Part shown: in pieces, positions 35,622 to 45,897 of the stretch
How the letters are laid out: every line of letters begins with the position of its first letter
Numbering within the stretch: position 1 is the first letter of the stretch
Assembly (NCBI GenBank): GCA_902651635.1
Contig: CACRSC010001918.1
Coordinates: 160,650 to 224,649, forward strand
DNA: 64,000 nt
Reading direction: 5' to 3'
DNA from: Mastigamoeba balamuthi
Taxonomy: Eukaryota; Evosea; Mastigamoebida; Mastigamoebidae
Position numbers and translations under genes: made by a program
The notes under the pieces: model-generated
What the model was told of the DNA's origin: nothing
The model's database searches: none
Seen by the model: only the letters and a program-made list of their open reading frames with translations

Positions 35622-37718
35622 CTGTTAGACAGAGGTAGATTTTTCAGACAGAGGTAATTTCCTCACACAAAGAAGACACTCTGTTACATCATGTTTGAGG
35701 CCAGATCCCTAGCAAATGCAGTGATGTGTATGCGCAACTCGGAGTAGTCATCTGAGGACCCAGTGTAGGTCCATTTGTAGTCATTTGTGGCTGCAAATGC
35801 GGCCACAATTGTGACTCGGACCAGCCAGATGAGAAACACCAAAGGAAACGACTCCACCTTCCATGGGAAGTTGATGTAGCTCAGCAGAATGTCAAGGCGG
35901 TCCACGAGGTTGAAGATGAGCTTGTAGAGTGAGACTGGCAGGGGACGATCTGCTGCACGGTCGTAAAGGAATGCCTTGAGGCGACCAGCAATTGCCTTCG
36001 CCTCAGGGCCTTCGTGGCTCAGCACCCGCCGAATCAACTCACTCTTCTTCCCGGATACAGTGGCCCCGAGGTTTTCACGGAGGTGCACTGTGAGCTGCAC
36101 ACATGTCCACCTCTCGAGCTCTGCAGCACGGCTCGCCCACCACTCGTCATTCTTCTCTGAATGGGAGAATTAGTCACAGTGAGAGAATGAGAACGAACCA
36201 GGAGCAGGATCAGGGAGAGGACGTGGAGGAAGTTCGTCTGCTGAGTCGTCTGTGTCGTCCTTGGACTTGGCCTTCTTCGCCTTGGCCTTCTTCAGTAGAT
36301 CCAGATCCCGAGTATCACAGTGTGTGATGCGCAAAACAATCTCCTTCTTCCCACCACTCTGTGCAACTCCACATGCACGAGCCAACTTCCTGAGGTCGTT
36401 CTCCTCGATCTGGAGCAGCAGGCCAATTGTCTCCTTCGAGAACATGGGCTCCTGGCGAGGGGCCATATGGGTTCCGTCCACGAAATACGAACTGATATTG
36501 TACACAACAGAAATGTCCTTGTAGGCAGACTGAAGCACTGCGCCATGCTGAATGATGTGAGACTCGCCCATACTTGAGTTTTGCACTAAGCAACTCTTTG
36601 TAGTCACTCTCTGGGGCAGACGCAGTGAAGAGTATGTCTGGATAGTGACACTGCAAAGCATCAATTGAGCTGAAGGCCGCATCAATAGCCAGGCATACAG
36701 GGGTCGGTAGGACGCCACTCTGCTGATGGAGCTTGATAGTATTGCACACAAGCTCTAGTATGTCGTGTGGTGAGAGCTGCTTGTCGCCAGCCTCAAAAAC
36801 AGGCACGAGAAAGAGTGGTATTGGCTTCCCAGATACACTGAGAGCACACATCACGTAGACAACACCCCCCTCTGGGGTCAGCTTGCGAGGCATGATTACC
36901 TTGCCCACGAGTTGGCCAGTATAGCCAATCATACTCTTGTCCAGACAGAGCCAGAGTACACCATGAACGTTCCAGAACCGCATGTTGCCCACCCTGCACT
37001 AAACAGTTCGGCAAGTCGGGACATGTTTATATTCTCGAGGTGCAACACGAACTTCTTCCAGGTGTCTTCATGGACAGGGTGTTCGCCAAGGCCAGGACGC
37101 GCCTCATACAGTCGTAGGTACTCTGTGAATGATGAGGCTGTGACTGTGCCATTGCCAATGATGTGCACAATCATCTTGATGATTTCCCGTACCTGCCCTG
37201 GGAGAACTGTGATCTTGGGGCCACGCGGTCCCTTGCAAGCAGCTTGGGTGAGTGCAAGCCACTGTGCCTTGATGTAGTCGAGTACCTCGCTCGGGAGAAG
37301 CTGCCAGAACGTATCTGCAGGGTTTGGCTCTTCCCTGCCTGTGTGTTTTTTTAAAAGGGCGGCGGTTGGACAAAACAGTGGTGCGCTGGGCAGGGAGGCA
37401 GCTGGAGTGCACGTCTTGCAGGATTCGTGAAGAGAGGGATGGCGATGTTGTTGGGGGGCACAAGAGGCTTCAACTTGCATGAGGAGACATTGCGCCAACC
37501 CTGCTCCTCAACCGACCGAAAAAGGTTGATCAAGCCAGGTGGCGGCAGCTCTTGCGCGTCTTTTGCAGCAGCAGCTTCGGCACTGACGTGCGCCTTCTGG
37601 TCCTCCATGCTGGCATGATGTGCGTTGAGCAGCGACATGACCTCGCGGCATGACATTGCGCGGTGTGGGCAAAAAAAAAGACCTCTGTATGAGATTTAAA
37701 AATCGCTCTATCTAACAG
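35622..37718 (-). mobile_element. piggyBac-like transposon, apparently complete
   Basis: Ends CTGTTAGACAGAGG (left) and the complement CTGTTAGATAGAGC (right) form inverted ends that continue with ATTTTT and CAGAGGT blocks. They are flanked on both sides by TTAG (35618-35621 and 37719-37722), a four-base duplication resembling but not equal to the usual piggyBac TTAA. The 2.1-kb interior encodes one spliced transposase with no disabling change that I can see. Confidence 0.85.
35684..37656 (-). CDS. piggyBac-like transposase with SAP-like tail (604 aa, 5 exons)
   Basis: Exons 37656-37377, 37338-37023, 36993-36587, 36537-36199 and 36156-35684 total 1815 nt and close in frame. The four introns are only 38, 29, 49 and 42 nt, all GT-AG. 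The central domain matches the piggyBac DDE fold: LCLDKSMIGYTGQ (Asp about 217), MPRKLTPEGG, then AIDAAFSS (Asp about 303), and a candidate third Asp in YFVDGTHM (about 355). Instead of the usual C-terminal cysteine-rich finger there are two SAP-like DNA-binding segments (about 365-405, with NDLRKLARACG; about 468-500, with HLRENLGATVSGKKSEL) around a lysine-rich linker. It may be active, or a recent arrival. Splicing pattern is inference from frame closure. Confidence 0.78.
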
Positions 37719-37722
37719 TTAG

Positions 37723-38841
37723 ACATAATGTGGGCATTTTTGGGTCCTTTGCTGTGGAAATGCTTAGTTCTGAAACAGAAAGCACAAATGTCTCTCAGCA
37801 AAGATGAGGGGGAGGACGAGTGAGAGAACCATTTTGTTAGGTGTCTCAAGCATTGCACAATTAAAATGACCCATTGTTCAAAAGTACAGATTTGAGGGGG
37901 CTTTTGTACATGTAATCCGTGGCCCACAACTTCTGGGCTCGTGATATGAGCCTTATATGAGACGTGAGAACCATACAGCTACCACGGCCAGCACAGACTG
38001 TGCATCTCAGGTGCCCTCACTGAGTACTTATGTACCACTGGAGTGGAGGCAATGGCGAGGGGCCAGAGTCAGGTCTGCAAGCTTGGGCTCTGCAGGAAGC
38101 ATAGCTCGGTGCTGTCTGCGGCACTTGCAGGATGGTGGCGTGCTGTGGGGCGTCTCATCTTCTGAATGAGTATCTGCATTATCAAGTTACAGACCCAAGT
38201 TTTTTGTACAGAAGGAATTTCCCGTTGTTCAAAAAAAAGAGGGGTTAAGGTTGTGATACGAACCTTTATAAGACACCACTCAGCCTGTACAGCGTGCTTC
38301 TTGCTCTGCTACCAGAGGCAGAGGTCTGATTTAATGGGGTAGAGATCTGGTGCGAGTCAAAGAAGCATACAGTATTCGTGTATGCCAACCTTGCCCTTTG
38401 AATTGTGGATTTGCAGGAGCGTTGGCACTTTGCCTCAATCAACCCTCCCAGTGGAGGGAATAACTACTGCTGCTCACTCTGTACAAGCTCTCTGTAACAG
38501 TTCTCCGAGTGTGTTACCAGTGAGCACAGGGACTTCAAAGCAGCCCAGAAGGCCATTGAGCTTGCAAGGAGCAAGCTGCCCAATGAGGATGCAGCTACAC
38601 ACTGTTCTCAATGCTGTACCTCCCTGTGTGCACGCAGGCCTTTGCTACAGCTGTTGGCATGAAAACTAACGATCAGTCAACAGGCGACAGCACATGTGCT
38701 TCCAAAAACGGATGTGATATGCTTCAATCCAGGGCAGTAAATAGTTGTGCATCAGGAAAAGCAGTGATGAATTACTGAGAAGAACAGAATCAATCGCTCG
38801 CTGTTCTCTCCTTCTGTTCATTTTTAGGATCAGGGCGTGAT
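37723..38841. other. Intergenic tract with two similar TATA-containing modules
   Basis: Segments near 37850-37980 and 38180-38305 share TTGTTCAAAA, then GTGATAYGARCCTT, TATATGAGAC or TATAAGACAC, and a following TACAGC. They may be duplicated promoter modules for an unrecognised transcript. A T-rich tract and AG at about 38820-38827 could be a 3' splice site for the gene that follows. Confidence 0.35.
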
Positions 38842-39408
38842 GTGGAGCAGTTATCAGTGAGTACCATTTTTTCTTATCTGCCTGCACGGTACAATGGCGG
38901 TCAGCACTGGCACACCTCTCAACTTCCCCCCTCCCACGAGAATGCGAAAGTAACTATCGAGGACATGGAATGCGGGTGGATTCGCATTAAGGTCGAGTGG
39001 CCTGGGCACCTAAAAGCTGCTGAGATCGAGTGGGAGCCCAAGCACAAGGCGTGGCTCTTAAATCGAAGAGACAAGACGAAGGACGACACGATTAAGTACG
39101 GCCAAGTCTCGTCGGCCACACATTCGCAGTGGCAGGCCATGGTCGAAAAGGTCGTGCACGACGTCATTGAAGAGATACACCGCATTGTGGATGCGCACCA
39201 GGAGCACTCGATCCACTTTTCGAACAGACGACGCGTAGAGCGTGAAAGAGTCAAGGTCCACTATGAACCCCCCGACATGTACCACGAAGCAATAGAGAGG
39301 TTTGCCGACAACACCGTGATCCACTGCTGCATCATGGCGCCCAGAGTCATGGAGATAATCCACCTCCGCGTTCACGACGACGACAACCTCTCCGGCAACG
39401 AAGACTAA
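38842..39408 (+). CDS. Unknown protein, 188 residues, 5' end unresolved
   Basis: An uninterrupted frame of good composition with charged, tryptophan-bearing segments (GWIRIKVEWPGHLKAAEIEW; VEKVVHDVIEEIHRIVDAH; VHYEPPDMYHEAIERFADN). The frame is open back to about 38779 without an ATG, and the first in-frame Met is well inside. A T-tract plus AG at 38827 suggests an upstream exon. No family recognised; the first half looks like a beta-rich domain and the second half like helices. GC content is closer to the host genes than to the repeats. Confidence 0.5.
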   Translation: MEQLSVSTIFSYLPARYNGGQHWHTSQLPPSHENAKVTIEDMECGWIRIKVEWPGHLKAAEIEWEPKHKAWLLNRRDKTKDDTIKYGQVSSATHSQWQAMVEKVVHDVIEEIHRIVDAHQEHSIHFSNRRRVERERVKVHYEPPDMYHEAIERFADNTVIHCCIMAPRVMEIIHLRVHDDDNLSGNED

Positions 39409-39577
39409 GAAGAGGAGGACACAGCGCCAGCGCCTCAGGCCGCTGGCGAGTGCCGCTCTCCCCCCTCTGGGTAACAGCGCGGTGCAGTTGGAAACAGCAA
39501 CAGCAGGCACTGTTTGCCAGCGTTTTGTTGCACGGATTGCAACGTGGCGCATGGCCCTCTAGCAGTGCCTCGTTGCC

Positions 39578-42500
39578 TCATTGCTCGTACAGGGACGCCG
39601 CCTCTGGTGCCCGGCAGGCCTCCCCTCCGTAGTACGCGTGGGGTGCTGCCTGTTGCTGCTGCTGCTGTGACGCCGCGCCGGCAGCGTCGCCGCGCCCGTC
39701 GATGGCGAGGAGCTCGCGGTGGATCTGCTGGAACGAGGGCCGCTCGCGGGGCTCCCAGGCCCAGCACCTGCGCATAAGCGCGTAGACGGTGTCGGGGCAG
39801 CCCGGCGGCTGCTGCAGGCGCCCGCCCGCTGTCAGGTGCGCGAGCACGTCGGCCTGGGCGACGCCTGCGTAGGGCTCCGCGCCCCGGGACCAGAGCTCCC
39901 AGAGGACGACGCCGTAGCTCCACACGTCGCTGGCCGCGCTGAAGCGCCTGCGGGCCAGGGCCTCGGGGGCGGTCCAGCGGACGGGAACGGGACGCTGGCG
40001 GGCGACGTAGTAGTCCTCGGGGACGGCGAGGCCGAAGTCGGCGACCTTGACGGCGTAGGCGCCGGCGTCGTCAAAGTAGAGGAGGTTGCGGGCCGCGAGG
40101 TCCCTGTGCACGACGCGCACAGAGGCGAGGTAGCTCATGCCGGCGGCGCAGCCCAGGGCCATGCCGAGCAGCGCCAGCTCGCCGAGCTCGGCGCCGTCGT
40201 CGCCCTGCAGCAGCGCGAGGACGCTGCCCAGCGCCAGCTCGACGACCATGTGCAGGGCGCCGCCCACGCGGCAGACGCCGTAGTACGACACCACGTTGGG
40301 GTGCCGCAGCCCCCGCAGCACGCAGACCTCCCGCGCCATCGCCGCCTCGCTCTCGCCCCGCAGCGCCTTGAGCGCCACGGGCGTCGTGCCGCCCCACAGG
40401 CCCCGCCACACCGTCCCGAACGAGCCCTCCCCGAGAGCCTCCCCGCGCTCCACGCTCAGCAGCTCCTCCTCTCGCGGGGCCTCCGCGGGCAGCTGCTGCT
40501 GTGGCTGCGACTGCTTTGGCTGCTGCGGGTGGCCGGGGAGGGCGGCGATGGCGTGGCAGAGGAGGCGGCGGGGACCCAGGGGGAGACCCATGGCCAGCAG
40601 GTCGCCCTCGGTGACCAGCGCCAGCGAGTCGAGGGCGATGTCCTCGCGCTCCAGGGCCCCGCGGTACCTCTCGAGGCCCAGCGCGCGCAGCAGCTCGCTG
40701 AGGTCCGCTGGCGGTGCCTGCGCGGGCAGGGGCGACACCGGGGAGGCGCGTAGGCGGGCGACCTCGGCGATGAGGAGCCTGCGGGGGCCGATGGGCAGCC
40801 CGAGGCTCTCGACGTCGGCCTCTGTCAGGAGGCACAGCGCTCTTTGGTCGATCTGCACAGCAGGGCACCGGCACCGTCAGTGCCGTGCGCATGCATGCAA
40901 GTGGGGGCCTCACCTCAGCCCTGGCAAACACCTCTGCGTACTTGCCCAGGCGGTGCGCTCCCAGAAACTCCTCTATCGACGGCGGCACTGCGCTACCGCC
41001 ACTCCCGCCACTCCCATCTCCCTGCCGCTGATGTTCGTCCTGGCGCTGCTGCCCCTGCTGTCCCTGCCTCTGTTGCTGCGATGGGTACAGGACAGAGCGC
41101 GGGGACAGCGCAGACCCGAACGAGACGCGCAGAGCAGCGGCAGCGGCGGGGGCCGAGGGAGCGACGAGTTCCGGGAGGTCTGCAATGGCGCGGCTGAGGC
41201 TGAGGCAGCGGACGTGGAGGGGCTGGCACGAGAGCAGCGCCGCAGACTCGCGGACGTAGAGGAGGGCCTTGCCCTGTCGCAGCGCTGCCATCCGGCCCCC
41301 CACGCGCAGCAGCTTCGACAGCGCGTCCACGGCGTTGCCCCCGGCATTGCCGTCCACCAGCACCCGGTCGAACGTGTCCCCCAGCGCGAACACGTCGCCC
41401 GCGAGCAGCTGCACTGCGCAAGCCCTTCGCGCTGCGCTGCCGCACGATCCCTGGAACGCCAGCACGTTGGCCCGCGCCCTCGCGACCATCGCGGCCGAGG
41501 CGTCGATGCCGCACGAGGCTCCCTACGGGGGCGGCGGCAGCGTCAGTGCCTGCCCAGAGACGCGGGCGGGCAATTGGGGTTCGGACGTCGGGGAAGAGCA
41601 GCGAGGCGATGCAGTTTGCGTAGCCCGTGCCCGGCGACACCGCCAGGAACGCGGCGTCAAGGGGCGCGCCCTCGCAGAGCGCCTGCAGGCACACAGCGTA
41701 CGTCGCAGCGGACCTGCAAGCACCCGTCGCGTGAGGTGCAAGGGGCACGGCAGGGCGAGGCAGGAGTGGCGAGAGGGGCCGGGGCACTTGACAACAAACT
41801 CGGGGTCGCTGACAACAAGGGCGTCGCCGCTGTAAGGCGCAGGGACGCCGGGGCCCACGAAGAGCGCTCTGTCGACGGCAGCAAAGGCGTCGTAGAGCGC
41901 CTGCGACCGGATGCACCCGCTCTCTGCGCGCCTTAGTCAGCAAACCACTGGAGTGGCAGCACAGGGCGACGGCGGGCAGCAGAGGCAGAGAACAGCGAGG
42001 GGCAGCGCACTCCGCAGGTAGTCAGCGAGGTCTGTGTTGCTGGCGTTGCAGGCGCGGGGCCTCCGCTTGGGTGGCATCGGCGGGGGCTGCGGCACAGGCA
42101 GAGCAGCAGTGGCAGTGACAGTCTGTGCCGGCGTGGCCTCGGCGCCAGCGCTGCCGCAGCGGCCACGGGGACTATCGCTGCTGCCAGCGGTGCTGCAAGT
42201 GCCGCCCTCGCGCTGTGCCGTGTAGCTGACCGAGGCAGGGGAGGCAGGCGGAGTGGCAGCAGCGGCAGCATCGGCAGCGGCAAGTGCCTGGCTGGCGTGG
42301 GCGTCGCAGACGAAGAAGTCGCAGGGGAGCAGCGGGCACCTGCGCAGCAGCACAGCAGCGGGGCGCGTCGTGTGGGCAGGCAGCCAAGGGCAGCAGAGGG
42401 CAGCAGGGCCAGCAGGGGGAGGGGGGGGCACCTGAGCCACGAGGCGCCAGGGCGTGCGGCGCAGGCGTCGCCGCCGAGGGCGCAGCGCAGAGGCCACGCG

Positions 42501-42982
42501 GGCAGCGCAGGGACCAGTGCGTGCGGGTGCAGCCCCCGCAGCGCCCCGGCAGCAGCCCCCGCGCGCCCCACGCAGGCGCCGCAGAGGTCGTACTGGCACC
42601 AGGCGCAGTGGTACCTGCCCCCCACGCCGTCGCTGGTGCCTCTGGCGTCGCTGGGGTCGCTCGAGTCGCTCGAGTCGCTCGAGTGGCCACAGAGGGCGCA
42701 GCGCCAGGGGGCGGGGCTGGCGCAGGGGGCGAGGGCGTGGGGGTGGAGGGCGGGCAGGGGGGTGCGCGGGGGGGCAGCGGCGGGGCAGAGGGCGCAGGGG
42801 GGGCAGAGGAGGAGGGCGCAGGGGGCGCAGCGCAGGCGGGGGGAGCTCACCCCCAGCGCCCTGCCGCAGCGCCCGCAGCGGTCCCCCGGGTGGCCCCGCC
42901 CTGCCGCCGTCACGATGTGCTCGTGGTAGCTCACCTGCGCCGCGGCCGGCAGCTCCGCCTGCTGCCGCTGCTGCTGCCGCAT
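39578..42982 (-). CDS. Fusion: zinc repeats - PCMT-like - SAM - SAM - tyrosine-type kinase (1008 aa)
   Basis: Exons 42982-42432, 42339-42011, 41923-41788, 41713-41587, 41522-40914 and 40852-39578 total 3027 nt, in frame throughout. Residues about 20-225 hold three ZZ/C1-like cysteine-histidine repeats (CGRCG...CAPC...HPHAL; YHCAWCQYDLCGAC). About 285-480 resemble protein-L-isoaspartate O-methyltransferase: SGCIRSQALYDAFAAVDRA, APYSGDALVVSD, the SAM-binding loop AVSPGTGYAN, CGIDASAAMV and VLVDGNAGGNAV. Two sterile-alpha-motif domains follow (about 562-620 and 633-690). The kinase (about 717-975) has GEGSFG, VALK (Lys about 746), HRDLAARN, DFG (about 856) and PVRWTAPEAL, all typical of tyrosine kinases. 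It ends with a glutamine run. The methyltransferase may be degenerate. It is divergent from Kelch 1 with 312 bp between starts. Confidence 0.85.
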
Positions 42983-43040
42983 GGCCGGCGCGTGTGCTCG
43001 GCTGGTTCTCAGTTCGAGCCGCGTATGAAAAAAAAACACG

Positions 43041-43062
43041 AGTATCTCTTATCTCCGGAGAT
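43041..43062. promoter_or_regulatory. TATCTC / ATCTCCGGAGAT palindrome between kinase and Kelch 1
   Basis: AGTATCTC followed by the perfect 12-bp palindrome ATCTCCGGAGAT, 60-80 bp upstream of the kinase ATG and in the shared gap with Kelch 1. Role as a core promoter or factor site is inference from its recurrence. Confidence 0.55.
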
Positions 43063-43294
43063 TTGAGTAACCGTTATCAATCTCTGGCTCGGGTCGGACA
43101 CGCATCGCGTGGACCCGTGCAGCCTGCGTGCACCTGCTGCTGTGTCCACACGGTGGGGTGTGTCCACGCGTCTGGGTGCGTCTGAGTGGGTCTGAGGGTG
43201 TGTGACGTGTCAGAGCTGCGATCTCGGTGGGTCCGTTTTGCTCGTTGCACACTCTGAATCGCTCGGACACACTCGCACACCCGCACGCTCCTCG

Positions 43295-44548
43295 ATGCCC
43301 CTCGCCGACCGCCAGCACGCCACACACCCAGGCGCAGCCGCAGCTGCCACCACGGGGAGGCCAGCGAGCAGCGCGGGAGAGAGCAGAGAGGCGGGGCAGC
43401 GGCGGCGGCTGCGGCTGCTGGGCGACCTCAGCGGCCACGCGGACGTGCTGGCCCGCGCTGCCCACGAGCGCCTGGGGTCCGCCAGCCCCGCGGCCCTGCT
43501 GCGAGGCTCGATGCTGGGCGACCTCTGCCGGGCGGCCTCCGAGGCCCTCGTGGTGCTCGACGCCAACGCCTCGTACCTCCGCTGGCGCCCCTGCTGGCCC
43601 CCCGCTGCCTACGGACCGCTCCTCCTCCGAGCCTCGGCCTCCCCGCTCTGCTGGCGCTGGCGCTCGGCCCCGTGCTCGGCAGTCGTCTGTGGGGCGGCTG
43701 CCGCCCGGCTGCCCGGGGGCCTCGTGCTCGCCAGCGGCGGCTCGGAGGTCCTCGCGGAGATGGTCGAGAGGCCCCCGGCTGCCGCTGCTGCGCCCTCGAG
43801 GCTCTTCGACGCGGGGCTGGGCGTCTGGGTGCCCTGCGCAGTGCCCCCGCTGGGCGTCGCCGAGCACGTGGCGGTCAGCCACGAGGGCCGCTACTACGCG
43901 GTGGGCGGCTACCGCACGGCCGACAGCGAGGGCAACGCAGCCTCCGAGCCCCCGTCACCGTCGCTGCGCTTGCTCGCCGACGACGGCTCCCGGTGGTCCG
44001 CCCCGCTCGAGGGCGGCCTGCAGGGGCGCGTCCACGCCGCGTGCTCGCTGGCCGGCTCGCTGTGGGCCCTCGTCGACGCGGCGGCGACCGGCGAGCAGAG
44101 CGGCAGCGTGCAGCTGAGCCGCTGCGACCCCAGGGAGGGGTTCTGGCACGACGCAGGCTCTGCGGGCCTGCGCGGCCCTCACGTCGACGGGGACAGCATG
44201 GCGGCCTGCGGCCACAGCCTCTGCACTGTGGGCGGCGTCGTGGGGCCCGCGCAGCGCCCGCGTGGGCCCGCGGCGGGGGCGCAGTGCCAGCGGGTCGACG
44301 TGCGGATGGCGAGGGCGTGGCAGGCGATGGCCAGCCTCGGCGAGGGGCGCAGCTGGTGCGGGCTGGCGTGCCTCGAGGGCAGGCAGGTCCTCGTGGCTGT
44401 GGGCGGCAACAGCGGCGGGGGGCTCGGGGACCTGCAGTCGGTGGAGCTCTGGGTGCCTGCCGTGGACAAGTGGTTCGCAGTGCCCCCGCTGCCCATGCCC
44501 TGCCACTGCATCCACAGTACGACGGTCGCTCTGAGCGCCCTTTCCTGA
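43295..44548 (+). CDS. Kelch-type propeller protein 1 (417 aa, intronless)
   Basis: A single open frame; ATG 43295 (MPLADRQHAT) is chosen because the upstream extension to 43202 has no ATG-supported conservation with its paralogues. After a low-complexity leader comes the family's N-terminal module (SGHADVLARAAHERLGSAS, DLCRAASEALVVLDA), then Kelch-like blades: LVLASGG with a following RLFD...W; YYAVGGYRT; LCTVGG...CQRVDVRMARAWQAMASL; VLVAVGG...VELWVPAVDKWFAVPPLP. Kelch propellers bind proteins, often as adaptors. It is first of five tandem paralogues on the same strand. Confidence 0.85.
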   Translation: MPLADRQHATHPGAAAAATTGRPASSAGESREAGQRRRLRLLGDLSGHADVLARAAHERLGSASPAALLRGSMLGDLCRAASEALVVLDANASYLRWRPCWPPAAYGPLLLRASASPLCWRWRSAPCSAVVCGAAAARLPGGLVLASGGSEVLAEMVERPPAAAAAPSRLFDAGLGVWVPCAVPPLGVAEHVAVSHEGRYYAVGGYRTADSEGNAASEPPSPSLRLLADDGSRWSAPLEGGLQGRVHAACSLAGSLWALVDAAATGEQSGSVQLSRCDPREGFWHDAGSAGLRGPHVDGDSMAACGHSLCTVGGVVGPAQRPRGPAAGAQCQRVDVRMARAWQAMASLGEGRSWCGLACLEGRQVLVAVGGNSGGGLGDLQSVELWVPAVDKWFAVPPLPMPCHCIHSTTVALSALS

Positions 44549-44805
44549 GCGTTGCACGGCGCTGCCCTCTCTTCGAAGATGCTCCGCCTGCGTTGTGTCT
44601 GACTCGCGGCTGTGATGTCCTCTGCCAATCTCCGCAGCGCCTCTGCTCGTGCGAAAACGGCGTCAGTGCGGTGGCATCTTGATGTGCCCTGTCTTATTGC
44701 GCGGCTTATGGAAGAGACTCGCGGGTAGGCAAGATTTCAGGATCCACAGAGCGAGATAACGGCTTCGCATCAGTTGATTCACAAGTTTTATTTATCGGCA
44801 CCAGA

Positions 44806-45897
44806 ATGAGCACCGCACCGGAATCCCCCCCGAGCCAGCGAGTGGAGGGCACAGGACACGCAGACGTGTTTCTGCTGGGAACGCACAGGAGATTGGGTGA
44901 GCACAGCCCGGTGTCCATTCTCGACCCCTTCATCCTCTGGGACCTCTGTGGCACCATGGCGGAGTCCGTCGTCGTCGTCGATGCGCAGTCCCACATTGGC
45001 GGTAGCGTTGCACTGCCGCCGATGTACACAGCCACTTCTGGACGACCACCAGAGCAGTGGCATTGGAGGACAGCTGCGCACCACCCGTTGATGGGCCTTG
45101 GCAGCAGCCTTCTCCTGACGAGCTCGGCAGCTGCACAGTGGCACAAAGGGCGTGTGCTCAGCACTGGTGGGTTCATTGTGGACAGTTTTTATGTCGAGTC
45201 CCCTGCCTTGACTGCTCCTTCAAGGCTGTTTGATGTTGTTCAGGGCCGATGGGTCAGATGCTCTGTCCCAGATCTCAAGGCCAGTGGCCACGCCGCGGTG
45301 GATTTCAATGGTGACTACTGGGTGGTCGGAGCACACGGAATGGAGCACAACAAAGTGTGTGCGCTGTCTCAGGATGGGTCATCGTGGATTGACTGGAGGG
45401 AAAATACTCCCGGGTATTCTCTGGCTGCGTGCTCCCTCATGGGATCTATGTGGATCAAGGCCAAGATACCGTGCCGTGAAGAGATGTCAATTATCCGGCT
45501 TGACCCCCGGGAGAAGCACATGCAGAACATCATTGTTTCCAACATCAGGGACGGTTACTCCGTGTGTTCTGCCTTCGCTGCTTGTGGAGACTGTCTCTAT
45601 AGTGTTGGTGGCTCTGATTTCAAGCCACAACCAACAAATGGAACCGGGTGTTGCAAGCTCGATGTGCGCAGGCCTCAGATTTGGGAGGACATCGAACCAC
45701 TGCACAATCCACGGTCTGAATGTGGTCTTGTATGTCTTCAGGGAAGGCAGTGTTTGGCTGCTGTGGGTGGTGAAATGGCCGGAATGACCCAAAAGACAGT
45801 GGAACTCTATGTGCCATCCACTGGGAAGTGGACAGAGATAACTGATCTGCCTTTCTCTTGCACATGTGGGAAGACAGCCGTGTCAGCAACTTTGTGA
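44806..45897 (+). CDS. Kelch-type propeller protein 2 (363 aa, intronless)
   Basis: A single open frame starting MSTAPESPPS. The N-terminal module is kept in diverged form (GTGHADVFLLGTHRRLG, WDLCGTMAESVVVVDA). Blades include VLSTGGF...SRLFDVVQGRWVRC, DYWVVGA, LYSVGGSD...CKLDVRR, CLAAVGGE...VELYVPSTGKWTEI. GC content is visibly lower than in its neighbours, so it has drifted furthest or arrived from a different base-composition context. Same strand and spacing pattern as its paralogues. Confidence 0.83.
   Translation: MSTAPESPPSQRVEGTGHADVFLLGTHRRLGEHSPVSILDPFILWDLCGTMAESVVVVDAQSHIGGSVALPPMYTATSGRPPEQWHWRTAAHHPLMGLGSSLLLTSSAAAQWHKGRVLSTGGFIVDSFYVESPALTAPSRLFDVVQGRWVRCSVPDLKASGHAAVDFNGDYWVVGAHGMEHNKVCALSQDGSSWIDWRENTPGYSLAACSLMGSMWIKAKIPCREEMSIIRLDPREKHMQNIIVSNIRDGYSVCSAFAACGDCLYSVGGSDFKPQPTNGTGCCKLDVRRPQIWEDIEPLHNPRSECGLVCLQGRQCLAAVGGEMAGMTQKTVELYVPSTGKWTEITDLPFSCTCGKTAVSATL

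Noticed and set aside
39719-41936. Long plus-strand open frames opposite the kinase gene
   Set aside because: They are GC-driven shadows; the minus strand encodes the kinase, SAM and methyltransferase motifs with matching splice phases.
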